Shown here: one piece after another, positions 1 through 7,958 of the stretch | Layout of the letters: each line of letters opens with the position of its first letter | Position numbering within the stretch: the first letter of the stretch is position 1 | Assembly: GCA_014654775.1 (NCBI GenBank) | Contig: JACVZW010000058.1 | Coordinates: 1-64,000, forward strand | Origin: Paracoccaceae bacterium | GTDB lineage: Bacteria > Pseudomonadota > Alphaproteobacteria > Rhodobacterales > Rhodobacteraceae | Direction: 5' to 3' | DNA: 64,000 nucleotides | The notes under the pieces: model-generated | The model's database searches: none | Told to the model about the DNA's origin: nothing | The model's input: the letters and a program-made list of their open reading frames with translations, nothing else | Position numbers and translations under genes: made by a program

Positions 1-72
1 ATGATGCTCCATCCTACTCAAGAGTTGGAGCCTCCGGCAAACCCGGAGCGGTTCAGGCGTCTAGGAAACTAG
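1..72 (+). CDS. C-terminal tail of an unidentified ORF cut by the window edge
   Basis: Reading frame 1 is open from the left edge to a TAG at 70-72, giving a short proline- and glutamate-rich tail (it contains the peptide HPTQELEPPANPERF). I do not recognise the family. Such proline-rich tails occur at the ends of some transposases, and the neighbouring DNA is IS debris, so a transposase end is possible, but that is a guess. The frame may simply be open by chance over 24 codons. Confidence 0.25.
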   Translation: MMLHPTQELEPPANPERFRRLGN

Positions 73-76
73 GGGC

Positions 77-274
77 ACCTCAGTCGACGAACTCAGTGGC
101 GTGCAGAAGAAAAAGGCCGATAACGACGCTGCCATGATGGGCGTTGGAATGATCTTGTTTTGGCCCGCGCTCATCGGCTTGGCGGCAGGAGCCGATGTAG
201 AACCCCAACTCGCTTCGATGAAGGGAAACTACGACGCGTTAACGGCGGCTGGAACGGAGAAGGGCTGCTTCTAA
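77..274 (+). pseudogene. 5'-truncated small lipoprotein/membrane protein remnant
   Basis: An open frame ending in TAA at 272-274 encodes about 65 residues: a polar, lysine-rich start (QKKKADNDAAMMG), one hydrophobic stretch (VGMILFWPALIGLAAG) and a polar tail with MKGNYDALTAAG. This pattern resembles the C-terminal half of small lipoproteins common in Rhodobacterales. No start codon or lipoprotein signal precedes it: a TAG lies in frame at 62-64. The gene therefore looks cut at its 5' end, probably by the event that brought in the sequence to its left. The family assignment is from memory and tentative; the truncation is seen directly. Confidence 0.5.
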
Positions 275-350
275 TCCTATTCGCACAAAGCGACCAAAGG
301 ATATTGAAGCAGTCAACGCCAATGCGCGACGTACGCGGAGCGTGGATTTT

Positions 351-421
351 GCGGCTGTGGTATAGGGGTTGTGCCCGAGGCTTCCATCCTCGTGAGGCTG
401 GTTCGAATCCAGTCAGCCGCT
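351..421 (+). tRNA. tRNA-Gly (anticodon UCC)
   Basis: A full cloverleaf can be folded by eye. The acceptor stem is GCGGCTG (351-357) with CAGCCGC (414-420) and discriminator T421. The D-arm includes GTAT/GTGC, the anticodon stem is CGAGG/CCTCG with loop CTTCCAT (anticodon TCC), and the T-arm contains GTTCGAATC. The length is about 71 nt and CCA is not encoded. The tRNA sits among IS fragments and broken genes, which fits a recombination-prone site, but no integrase or repeated tRNA end was found. Confidence 0.9.
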
Positions 422-681
422 CAATCAAGATCGTTCCTGCGCTGGTGACTCATGTTCGAATGAATGTCGCGGCCTATCCAATGGCGCGCTGCGCATCGAG
501 CATCTGGCAACGCTTACTTTTGCTTACCATCGCGAGGAACCTTCAAACCAACTTTTGCCAACCTTTGGGTCAGGTGGGGAGCTTTAGCTTCACCCGAAAA
601 GCTGGACCAAAACTGGTCGCCATATGTTAGTAAAGCCTTCACCCAACTTGAGGTTTGGCCGATCAGGGCAGCAAATCGGTT
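422..681 (+). other. Stretch without a recognisable gene between the tRNA and the IS
   Basis: About 260 nt with only short, compositionally odd frames. If the IS had simply split the DMT-transporter gene whose tail lies at 1550-1690, its N-terminal part should be here; I cannot see it in any frame, so a deletion or rearrangement is implied. Confidence 0.5.
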
Positions 682-754
682 TAGGGTCAGGACCCATTAA
701 TCGGCTTGAGGCGGGTCTGCTTGCGTGATTCAAGCTCCCGGACTGACGGGGGTA

Positions 755-1117
755 ATGATGAGCAACGTTTTCTGGCTGACTGAAGAGCAAATGGATCGGC
801 TGAAACCGTTCTTTCCGAAGAGCCATGGCAAGTCGCGGGTCGATGACCGGAGGGTACTGAGTGGCATAATCTTCATCAATCGCAATGGCTTGCGGTGGTG
901 CGATGCCCCGCGTGAGTATGGGCCGCCAAAGACGCTCTACAATCGTTGGAAGCGGTGGGGCGACATGGGGGTTTTCGCCCGGATGATGGAGGGACTGGCC
1001 TCTGAGGGCACCGAGCAGAAGACCATCATGATCGATGCGACATATCTCAAGGCGCACCGCACGGCTTCAAGCCTGCAAACGAAAAAGGGGGGCCAGGCGA
1101 TCAGCGCGGGCGTCTGA
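755..1117 (+). CDS. IS5-family transposase, first frame (orfA)
   Basis: Encodes the N-terminal half of an IS427-type transposase: the insert-binding region (FWLTEEQMDRLKPFF, then a GLRWCDAP-type stretch, GPPKTLYNRW) and the first catalytic aspartate in MIDATYLKAH. The start is taken at the ATG at 755 (a second ATG follows at 758). The frame stops at 1115-1117, beyond a run of five A and six G (1082-1092) where the second frame takes over. A -1 slip at AAA-AAG there would join both halves into one DDE transposase, as is usual for this subgroup. Frame arrangement is seen directly; the programmed slip is inferred. Confidence 0.85.
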   Translation: MMSNVFWLTEEQMDRLKPFFPKSHGKSRVDDRRVLSGIIFINRNGLRWCDAPREYGPPKTLYNRWKRWGDMGVFARMMEGLASEGTEQKTIMIDATYLKAHRTASSLQTKKGGQAISAGV

Positions 1118-1527
1118 TTGGCAGAACGAAGGGCGGACTGAACACCAAGTTGCATGCCGTCACCGATGCAAAAGGACGTCCACTGAAGTTCTTCATGACC
1201 GCAGGGCAGGTCAGTGACTATACCGGAGCTGCGGCCCTGCTGGGCAGTCTGCCTGCTGCCGAGTGGATGATCGCGGACCGGGGTTACGACGCCGACTGGT
1301 TCCGAGATGCGTTGAAAGACAAGGGGATACGCCCCTGCATCCCTGGCCGGAAGTCGCGCGGCAAAGCTGTCCGCTATGACAAGCGGCGCTATCGCCGCCG
1401 CAACCGCATCGAGATCATGTTCGGTCGGCTGAAAGACTGGCGAAGGGTCGCAACACGCCATGACAGATGCGCCAAGACCTTCCTATCCGCCGTCGCCCTC
1501 GCAGCAACCGTCATGTTCTGGCTTTGA
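1084..1527 (+). CDS. IS5-family transposase, second frame (orfB, frameshift product)
   Basis: Continues the transposase in the -1 frame from the A/G slippery run: KLHAVTDAKGRP, the second catalytic aspartate in IADRGYDADWF, and the catalytic glutamate in the segment RRNRIEIMFGRLKDWRR, ending MFWL at TGA 1525-1527. All three DDE residues are therefore present across the two frames, so the element could still be active. An independent internal start (ATG 1150) would give a protein lacking the first aspartate, so the fused product is the plausible enzyme. Confidence 0.8.
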   Translation, partial: KGGPGDQRGRLIGRTKGGLNTKLHAVTDAKGRPLKFFMTAGQVSDYTGAAALLGSLPAAEWMIADRGYDADWFRDALKDKGIRPCIPGRKSRGKAVRYDKRRYRRRNRIEIMFGRLKDWRRVATRHDRCAKTFLSAVALAATVMFWL

Positions 1528-1549
1528 CGATCAATGAGTCTGGAGCCTA

Positions 1550-1690
1550 GGCCGCGCCGCGATCCTCATGATGTCGGAGGCACTGGTCGCAACGGTCAGC
1601 GCCACGCTGTTGCTGCCCGAAGAGACGATGACCCTGATGCAATGGACCGGGGGGGCGATTGTGCTGCTCGCCTGTCTCCTGGGAAGCTGA
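1550..1690 (+). pseudogene. C-terminal fragment of a DMT/EamA-family transporter
   Basis: The frame entering from the IS end encodes about 46 residues ending at TGA 1688-1690: the pattern ILMMSEALVATVSATLLLPE, then MQWTGGAIVLLACLLGS. This is the last two transmembrane helices of an EamA/drug-metabolite transporter. The rest of the gene is missing upstream of the IS, so this is a dead remnant. Family call from the typical helix9-loop-helix10 pattern. Confidence 0.7.
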
Positions 1691-1993
1691 ATTGGATACG
1701 CGAAGGCTCGTTTCCCGATGACCTGATCCGGTGTTGCCGGAAGAGCTTTGACCTTGGGCGTTCATACCGTTTTGTCGGCGGCCAGACGTCGGTAACGGGG
1801 GTGTCCCGGTCTAGCCGTTCTGCACAGAAGACACAGAGGCGCTGTCAGAGGAACTCTTTCTGAGGCGACCCGGGCACGCTCCGCCGCTCTCGCCGGCGCG
1901 GCCTGCATGCGGCCTTATCCCGGCTGGGGCAAGGGAAACGGAGACTGGTTCGCATTTGTCTGACAGCACCGCCACGTCCCATTGATTTGTTTA
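1691..1993 (+). other. Gene-free remnant between the two IS copies
   Basis: About 300 nt with stop-rich frames and no convincing product. Composition and the flanking elements suggest decayed DNA; I see no repeat, RNA gene or promoter that I can support. Confidence 0.4.
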
Positions 1994-2844
1994 TGGTCGG
2001 GACCCATTGATCTCGTGCCTTGGGCATGATCCAGGCTCCGCAACAAGACTGACGGATGACCACCCTTTTCTGGCTTACGGACGCGTAGATGGCGTGGCTC
2101 CTGCCCTGCATTCCCAGAAACCATGGTAACCGGGGGTCGATGACGGGCGGGTGTTGACCGGGACAATCTTCATCAGTTGCAATAGCTTGAGGTGGCGCGA
2201 TGCGTCAGGGGAGTATGGTCCGCCCGAGACACTCTTCATCCGGTGTAAGCAGTGGAGCGACATGGGGGTCTTTGCCCGTAAGATGGATGCGCTCGCTGCC
2301 GAGGCCGCCGTTCCGAAAACGGTGATGATCGACGCGACTTACCTGAAGGCGCGCCGCACGGCGACCGGCCTTCGGACAAAAAGGGAAATCCGGCGACCAG
2401 AGCGGGCTTCTGTTCGGCCGAACCAAGATCGGTATGATTGCCAAGCTGCCTGCGGTTTCCGATGCGTATGGGCACCCGATCCGCTTCCTTATGACCACAG
2501 GCCCGGTTGGCGATTGCACGGGTGCGGCAGGGCTGCTGGGCAGCCTGCCGAAGGCGGATTGGTTAGGCGCTGACCCGGGCAATGACGCTGATTGGTTCTG
2601 GGAAGCGTCGAAATAAAACGAGATAAAGCCCTGCATCCCGGGCCGGAAGCCTCGCGGCAAGCCCGTCAAGAACGACAAGCGCCGTTTCAAACGCCGCAAC
2701 AGGGGTAAAATCATGTTCGGGCGCCTGAGAGACCGGCGGCGCGTTGCTTCGCGCTCTGACCGATGCCCCTACGTCTTCCTCTCCGCCATCGCACGCGTCG
2801 CAACCGTCATGTTCTGTCTATGATACCAGAACGAGGCCTGACCC
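1994..2844 (+). mobile_element. Degenerate second IS5-family element
   Basis: A diverged relative of the IS at 682-1549 in the same orientation. Its left end (TGGTCGGGACCCATTGATCT from 1994) matches the other left inverted repeat well. A partial right end is readable as CCTGACCC (2837-2844). It encloses a broken transposase. At protein level the two copies differ at roughly a third of positions, so they are not a recent duplication and should not be read as a composite transposon. Confidence 0.7.
2056..2823 (+). pseudogene. Inactivated IS5-family transposase
   Basis: Starts with the same motif as the intact copy (MTTLFWLTDA), then a stop. The body continues as IFISCNSLRWRDASGEYGPP and KTVMIDATYLKARRTA, changes frame, and continues LLGSLPKADW to a TAA inside the gene at about 2614, then to MFCL and TGA 2821-2823. 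Besides the stops and frame changes, catalytic positions are lost: IADRGYD has become GADPGND, and NRIEIMFGR has become NRGKIMFGR, replacing the catalytic glutamate by lysine. Confidence 0.8.
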
Positions 2845-3401
2845 TCGATGAGGCGACGATGTATTCGCAGTTCGCCGCCATCTGCAGTTGCACCAGTGTC
2901 GTTGTCCCGGCGATGTTTACGTCTCGTAAAGAGTGGTCCTCCCAGCACCCGAACGGAAGATTCGGCATCGCCTACGGAACACACCCTGCAGAACTCGACC
3001 ACGCTCGCACCACTCGCCACCTGCTACTGGAGGATATGCGCCACAAGGAAGAAGAGAGCCTCGAAACAGTGCGTTCCTTCGTCGAACTCACCAAGAAGCG
3101 TTTCTGGTCATGATCCAATAGGCGCGGTCTGAGCCGCCGCTGTTCTCGGGGTTCTTCCGACTGGTCGCATCCTCGTCTTGCACAGTCCAATCGGTCTTGA
3201 CTGCGTCCCTATCGTCCTCGGCGCCGCGTGCCGTGCTCCGGCCCCAAGGTGGCATCCCGCGCTATTCCCGGGATGAACGCCCCCCGCACACTGTGGCGCT
3301 GCCAGCAACGGCAAAAGGCCGCTGTGGGCCTGAATAGGTGCTTGGTCAGATCGGCGCGCCTTGATAGGGTGCCGCCACCTGTGTGTCTGGGAGTACGAGT
3401 G
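2845..3401 (+). other. Stretch without a supported gene upstream of the RTX gene
   Basis: A frame open to TGA at about 3111-3113 encodes a charged C-terminal part (LLLEDMRHKEEESLETVRSF) that could be the remnant of a helical protein, but no start or family is recognisable. From 3114 to 3401 there is only leader DNA of the RTX gene; no clear -35/-10 pair or operator was seen. Confidence 0.35.
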
Positions 3402-6400
3402 ATGACGATTTTTCAGGGCGATGACAACGATAACGTATTCAATGGTACGGTGGACGGAGACGTTGCCACGCTTCTGGGCGGCAATGATCGCGCCTCCGGA
3501 AGCTTCGGGTTCGACACTCTCTCGGGCGGAGACGGAAACGACACCCTGATCGGTGGCCAGCAGGGGGACAGCCTCTCGGGTGATGCGGGCAATGACCGTA
3601 TCGATGGCGGATCGGGCAGCGATCGAATCAACGGCGGCGCCGGGGGCGACACCATCTTCGGCGGGTCGGGCAGCGATGTCTTCACGATGGGGACGAATAT
3701 TGCCGATCTTGATGGGGACGTCATCAATGGCGGCTCGGGGCTTGATCTGCTTTTGGCGGACTACAGCCAGCGCAGCACCGCGTTGAACCTGACGATCCGG
3801 GACTGGATCACCCAGCAGACGCTGACTGGAAACATCCGGGTGCAGGGCGTCGACCGGTTCGAGATCATCGGCACATCAGGCGCAGACAGTGTCACCGGTG
3901 GCATGTTCGCCGACAACCTGCGCGGCAACGACGGTGACGATCAGTTGAACGGTGGCGGCGGGTCCGACACGCTCAACGGCGGGACGGGCAACGATACCCT
4001 CAGCGGCGGCATGGGCTTCGACGTCATTTTCGGCGACATCGGCAATGACGTCATCAACGGCGACGAGGGGGCCTCGCAACTCTTTGGGGGCGACGGGAAC
4101 GACGTCATCACGGGCGGTGCCCATGCCGACTCGATCTATGGCGGCGTCGGTGGGGATACCCTGCGCGGCGGGGAAGGCGGCGATTACCTTCTGGACGAGG
4201 CGGGCAACGATTCTGTCGACGGCGGGGCCGGCAATGACATCGTCGAGACACGCTATGCCAATGGTCAGGACACATTGCGCGGCGGGGACGGGTTCGACAC
4301 CCTGATCCTGACCGATCTGGGGGCCAACTTTGTGGCCAGAGCGCCGAACACCACCGTCCGCCTTGCCGAAACCACCACGATCCGCGGCTTTGAGCAGTAC
4401 TTCATCGCAAGCAACAGCACCGCCGATCTGGTGGTGACGACGCGCGATGGCAATGACCGGATCTTCATGGGCAACGGCAATGACAGTCTGACCGGCGGTG
4501 GCGGCAACGATACGATCTCCGGCGGGTTGGGACGCGATTCCCTGTTCGGCGGGATCGGCAACGACTCGCTCTCGGTGCAGGGTGCCGGGGCGCCCGATCT
4601 GCTGGACGGAGGCGCCGGTGTCGATATCGCGCGGCTCGATTTCTTTGGCGAGTCCGGCAACCTGACCCTGCGCATGACCGGCACGAATGGCACCGTGACC
4701 GGCGGGACCGAACTGCGCAATGTCGAGATGCTGGAGATCATCTTCGGCAGTGGAAACGATCGGATCCGGAATGTCGGCGATCTGGACCAGATCTCGGTCT
4801 CTGGCGGTGCCGGCAACGACATCCTTATCGGGACGCAGACCCTCCGCGACACGCTGAACGGCGATGACGGCAACGACAGTATCGATGGCCGGGGTGGGGA
4901 TGACCGTCTGGATGGCGGTGCAGGCAATGACACCCTGATGGGCGGGGACGGCAATGATGTCCTTGTGGACTTCGCCGGCACGAACCGTCTTTTCGGCGGC
5001 GCCGGAAACGACTTCGCAAGTGTCGGCGACCGCGGCTTCGGCACGGCCAGCAATGACGTGATCGACATGGGCACTGGCAACGACGTTGTCTTGGTAGAGC
5101 GCGGCTCTATCGGGACGGTTCAGGCCGACGGCGGTGCCGGGGTCGATACACTCTCTCTCGATCTGAGGGACGAGACCGAAAACATCGTCTTCCGACTGGC
5201 CAGCACCCAAAGCCTGCTGGAAGGCCGGATCGAGGTGACCGGGTTCGAACGCCTGAACCTGTCCACAGGAACCGGGAATGACATCCTCGAAGGGGGCGCG
5301 CTTGCCGACACACTGTTTGGCGGGAGCGGCAATGACAGTCTGGAAGGTCTCGCAGGCAACGACAGTCTGGTCGCAGGCCTAGGCACCGATACGCTGCGCG
5401 GTGGGGACGGGGACGACTCGCTTGAAGGCGGGCGCACCTTCTTCGGCACGGATATCGGCGATCTGCTGGATGGCGGCGCTGGCAATGATCAGGTCACCAT
5501 GGGGCTGGGTGCCAGGGGGATCGGCGGCCAGGGACGGGATACTCTGGTCCTGAACATCTCTGACGCCACCACCGACGTGACGCTGGACATCGGGGCGACC
5601 GGCGTTCAGCGGATCGATGCGACCACCACAGTCACAGGATTCGAGCGGCTCAGCTATTCGGGAGGGTCCGGAAACGACTCGGTCACCGGCGGGCGGTTTG
5701 ACGACCTCCTTTCGGGGGGGCAAGGTAATGACACCCTGTCCGGCGGAAGTGGCAACGATACTCTGGTCGACGGGGAAGGCAGCGACCGGCTGTTCGGCGG
5801 TGCTGGATCCGATCAGTTCTTCCGCAGCGACGCCGCTGGAACGGACCTCCTCGATGGCGGCGCGGGAACCGATACGCTCACCTTCGGGCGCTTCATGTCA
5901 GCTGTGCTGGACCTTGAAGACCAGTCGCGCAACGATGGCGCTGCCCTGAACCTGACTGTGCGCAACATTGAGGTGTTCGTCGGCACCATCGTGGATGACG
6001 AACTGCTTGGCTCCGCAGCGGGGGAGAACCTGCAGGGCGGGTCCGGCGATGACATCCTGAACGGACGAGGCGGTGACGACACGCTCATTGGCGGAAGCGG
6101 GGACGACCTGCTGACCGGTGGCGAGGGTGCGGACCATTTCGTCTTCAGCTCCCCGCGTGTGGCCAATGAGGGTGACATCATCACCGATTTCACCAGCGGC
6201 TCCGACAAGCTGAAGATCGGCGTCAATTGGGGCTTCACCGAAGCGACCGGGGTTCGCCTCGTCACTGGTGAGGACCCGCAGGCCGAAACGGATGAGGCAA
6301 CCTTCCTCTTTGAAACCGACACTGGTCGTCTCTGGTATGATGCCGATGGCAACGGGGGTGCCCTAGAGATGGAGTTCATCGCCCTGCTGGAGGGCGTGAC

Positions 6401-6446
6401 CTCCCTCACGCTGGCGGACTTCGTGGTGGAAGACGTTCTGCTCTAA
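3402..6446 (+). CDS. Large RTX calcium-binding protein, probable type I secretion substrate
   Basis: About 1014 residues, acidic and nearly cysteine-free, built of many glycine-aspartate nonapeptides (GGDGNDTLIGG, GGAGNDTLMGG and so on) that form Ca-binding parallel beta-rolls outside the cell. Six non-RTX inserts of about 45 residues separate the RTX blocks, each with a pattern like D-T-L-x-L-D, a beta-rich stretch, then V-x-G-F-E-R-L, then GSGNDxLxGG. The C-terminus (HFVFSS, DIITDFTSGSDKLKIGV, LADFVVEDVLL) is the usual uncleaved type I secretion region. The start is ATG 3402, because upstream codons of the longer frame do not look coding. No catalytic domain or secretion-pump gene is visible nearby, so the role (adhesion, surface layer or nodulation-like RTX) stays open. 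Confidence 0.9.
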   Translation: MTIFQGDDNDNVFNGTVDGDVATLLGGNDRASGSFGFDTLSGGDGNDTLIGGQQGDSLSGDAGNDRIDGGSGSDRINGGAGGDTIFGGSGSDVFTMGTNIADLDGDVINGGSGLDLLLADYSQRSTALNLTIRDWITQQTLTGNIRVQGVDRFEIIGTSGADSVTGGMFADNLRGNDGDDQLNGGGGSDTLNGGTGNDTLSGGMGFDVIFGDIGNDVINGDEGASQLFGGDGNDVITGGAHADSIYGGVGGDTLRGGEGGDYLLDEAGNDSVDGGAGNDIVETRYANGQDTLRGGDGFDTLILTDLGANFVARAPNTTVRLAETTTIRGFEQYFIASNSTADLVVTTRDGNDRIFMGNGNDSLTGGGGNDTISGGLGRDSLFGGIGNDSLSVQGAGAPDLLDGGAGVDIARLDFFGESGNLTLRMTGTNGTVTGGTELRNVEMLEIIFGSGNDRIRNVGDLDQISVSGGAGNDILIGTQTLRDTLNGDDGNDSIDGRGGDDRLDGGAGNDTLMGGDGNDVLVDFAGTNRLFGGAGNDFASVGDRGFGTASNDVIDMGTGNDVVLVERGSIGTVQADGGAGVDTLSLDLRDETENIVFRLASTQSLLEGRIEVTGFERLNLSTGTGNDILEGGALADTLFGGSGNDSLEGLAGNDSLVAGLGTDTLRGGDGDDSLEGGRTFFGTDIGDLLDGGAGNDQVTMGLGARGIGGQGRDTLVLNISDATTDVTLDIGATGVQRIDATTTVTGFERLSYSGGSGNDSVTGGRFDDLLSGGQGNDTLSGGSGNDTLVDGEGSDRLFGGAGSDQFFRSDAAGTDLLDGGAGTDTLTFGRFMSAVLDLEDQSRNDGAALNLTVRNIEVFVGTIVDDELLGSAAGENLQGGSGDDILNGRGGDDTLIGGSGDDLLTGGEGADHFVFSSPRVANEGDIITDFTSGSDKLKIGVNWGFTEATGVRLVTGEDPQAETDEATFLFETDTGRLWYDADGNGGALEMEFIALLEGVTSLTLADFVVEDVLL

Positions 6447-6503
6447 CTGGGCCCATCCTCCGCAGGTCCTACGATCTGCAAAGGATGGCCACAGACCTGC
6501 ACC

Positions 6504-6545
6504 GCCCCCGGCAAGGCAACCCCTTGCCGGGGGCATTTGCTTTAT
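6504..6545 (+). terminator. Rho-independent terminator of the RTX gene
   Basis: A perfect 13-bp stem (6504-6516 with 6522-6534, arm GCCCCCGGCAAGG) with a 5-nt loop, followed by a T-rich tract (ATTTGCTTTATT). It lies 58 nt after the RTX stop and separates it from the convergent pca operon. Confidence 0.9.
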
Positions 6546-6606
6546 TCCCTTTCACTGGCCGTTCCGTGATGCGGCCGGGCGGATGCCGACAGGGGGGAGG
6601 GGATCG

Positions 6607-7941
6607 TTACATCACCGGCCCTCGCGCCCGCAGGGCGAAGGCGCGGGCTTCGCCCGGGGCCTCACCCATCGGATGCGCGGCGAGGAACTGCACGATGTTC
6701 ATTTGCGGAAATCGCGCGGCGGCAAGATCGGGAAGCGGCGTGCCGGACTCCATCGCCTCACGGCAGAGGGCGGCGACACTGGCCTGCGCCTCGGGGCGAG
6801 GCATATGGCGGGCCAGAGCGAAGGTCAGCGCCTCGGCATGGATCAGGCCCGCGCCATCCTCCATGTTGCGCGCCATGGCGGCCGCATCGGGCATTATGTC
6901 GTCGGCGATCTGTAGGGCCAGCGTCAGCATCCGCCCCGTCGCGATGCAGAGCTGGGGCAGGGACAACCATTCCGAAAACCACGCCGCCCCGTCGCGCTGC
7001 TGCCGATGCAGAGCCGCGCCCTGCACCAGAGAGGCGAGGCCGATCGTGTGCCGCGCCAGCGCGACCAGCGCCGAAGGGCCGACAGGGTTCTGCTTCTGCG
7101 GCATAGTGGAAGAAGTGCCGCCTTCGCTGCGCAGGGTGACCTCGTCGATGCCCGATTGCGCCAGAAGAAGCACGTCCTCGCCCAGTTTCCCAAGGCTGCC
7201 CGCCAGCCCAGCCGCGAAGGCCGCCAGCCGGGCGGGACCGCTCCGATCAGCGTGCCAGCCATGCCCCGGATCGGCAAGGCCCAAGGCCTTCGCCAGCGCG
7301 GCGCGCAGGGCAGGGCCATGCTCTCCCATCGCCGACAAGGTCCCCGCCGCGCCGGAAAGCGACACCTGCAGCACAGCCTCCCGCAAGGCGGGCAGATCGT
7401 CGCGCCAGCCCAGAAGGGGCCATCCCCATGCGGCCACGACGGCACCAAAGCTGGTTGGGGTGGCGGCCTGCCCATAGGTGCGCCCGGTGACGGGCAGGGT
7501 CGCCGTCTCATCCGCCAGCGCGCCAAGTCGGGCGAGCAGCGCATCGATCCGCGCCTCCCACAGCGCAAGCACGGGCCGCAGACGCAGGGCCAGGGCCGTA
7601 TCCATGATGTCTTGGCTGGTCGCCCCCCAATGCAGATGGGCCATCGGCCCCGGCGCCTCGGCCGCCTTGCGGAAGGCGGCCAGCAGGGCGGGGACCGGCA
7701 CGCCATTCCGCGCCGTCTCGGCGGCCAGCGCGGCAGGGTCGATCTGCACCTCCTGCGCGGCGCGGGCGATAAAGGCGGCGGCCTCGGCCGGGATCAGACC
7801 GATCTCTCCCTGCACCCGCGCCAGCGCGCCTTCGACCAAAAGCATCGCCCGCACCTCGGCGCTGTCCGTGAAGAGGCGCGCGGTTTCATCATCACCGAAC
7901 AGGCGGGAATAAAGGGCGGAATCGGCGGGGGCGGCGGGCAT
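6607..7941 (-). CDS. pcaB: 3-carboxy-cis,cis-muconate cycloisomerase
   Basis: About 444 residues of the fumarase/aspartase superfamily, with the signature SSTMPQKQNPV in the segment GGTSSTMPQKQNPVGPSA. It catalyses cycloisomerisation of 3-carboxymuconate (the PcaHG product) to 4-carboxymuconolactone in the cytoplasm. The start is the ATG at 7939-7941, giving MPAAPADSALYSRLFGDDE, which fits family N-termini; the longer frame overlaps the upstream gene. It is the last gene of pcaD-C-H-G-BKACE-pcaB, 17 nt after the BKACE stop. Confidence 0.93.
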   Translation of the reverse strand: MPAAPADSALYSRLFGDDETARLFTDSAEVRAMLLVEGALARVQGEIGLIPAEAAAFIARAAQEVQIDPAALAAETARNGVPVPALLAAFRKAAEAPGPMAHLHWGATSQDIMDTALALRLRPVLALWEARIDALLARLGALADETATLPVTGRTYGQAATPTSFGAVVAAWGWPLLGWRDDLPALREAVLQVSLSGAAGTLSAMGEHGPALRAALAKALGLADPGHGWHADRSGPARLAAFAAGLAGSLGKLGEDVLLLAQSGIDEVTLRSEGGTSSTMPQKQNPVGPSALVALARHTIGLASLVQGAALHRQQRDGAAWFSEWLSLPQLCIATGRMLTLALQIADDIMPDAAAMARNMEDGAGLIHAEALTFALARHMPRPEAQASVAALCREAMESGTPLPDLAAARFPQMNIVQFLAAHPMGEAPGEARAFALRARGPVM

Positions 7942-7958
7942 CGGAGAACCTGTGTCGG

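Larger units (their letters stand above)
682..1549 (+). mobile_element. IS5-family (IS427-like) insertion sequence
   Basis: Imperfect terminal inverted repeats are visible: 682-703 and the reverse complement of 1528-1549 agree at about 17 of 22 positions. The element is about 0.87 kb, normal for the IS427 subgroup, and the core can be bounded by TA at both ends (TA at 682-683 and 1548-1549), consistent with a 2-bp TA target duplication. It carries one transposase in two overlapping frames. The downstream flank is the tail of a DMT transporter gene; the upstream flank is unrelated, so the site was rearranged. Confidence 0.85.

Noticed and set aside
160-630. Plus-strand frame running across the tRNA
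   Set aside because: It overlaps the full tRNA-Gly cloverleaf and has no protein-like features.
682-2844. Reading the two IS5 elements as a composite transposon carrying the sequence between them
   Set aside because: The copies are about a third diverged at protein level, the second is dead, and the 440 nt between them holds only a gene tail.
1-3400. Integrated element with an attachment site at tRNA-Gly
   Set aside because: No integrase gene and no duplicated tRNA 3' end were found in the window; IS activity explains the debris.
3876-5210. Long minus-strand frame inside the RTX gene (444 codons)
   Set aside because: Antisense shadow of the glycine/aspartate repeats; the plus strand encodes a coherent RTX protein throughout.
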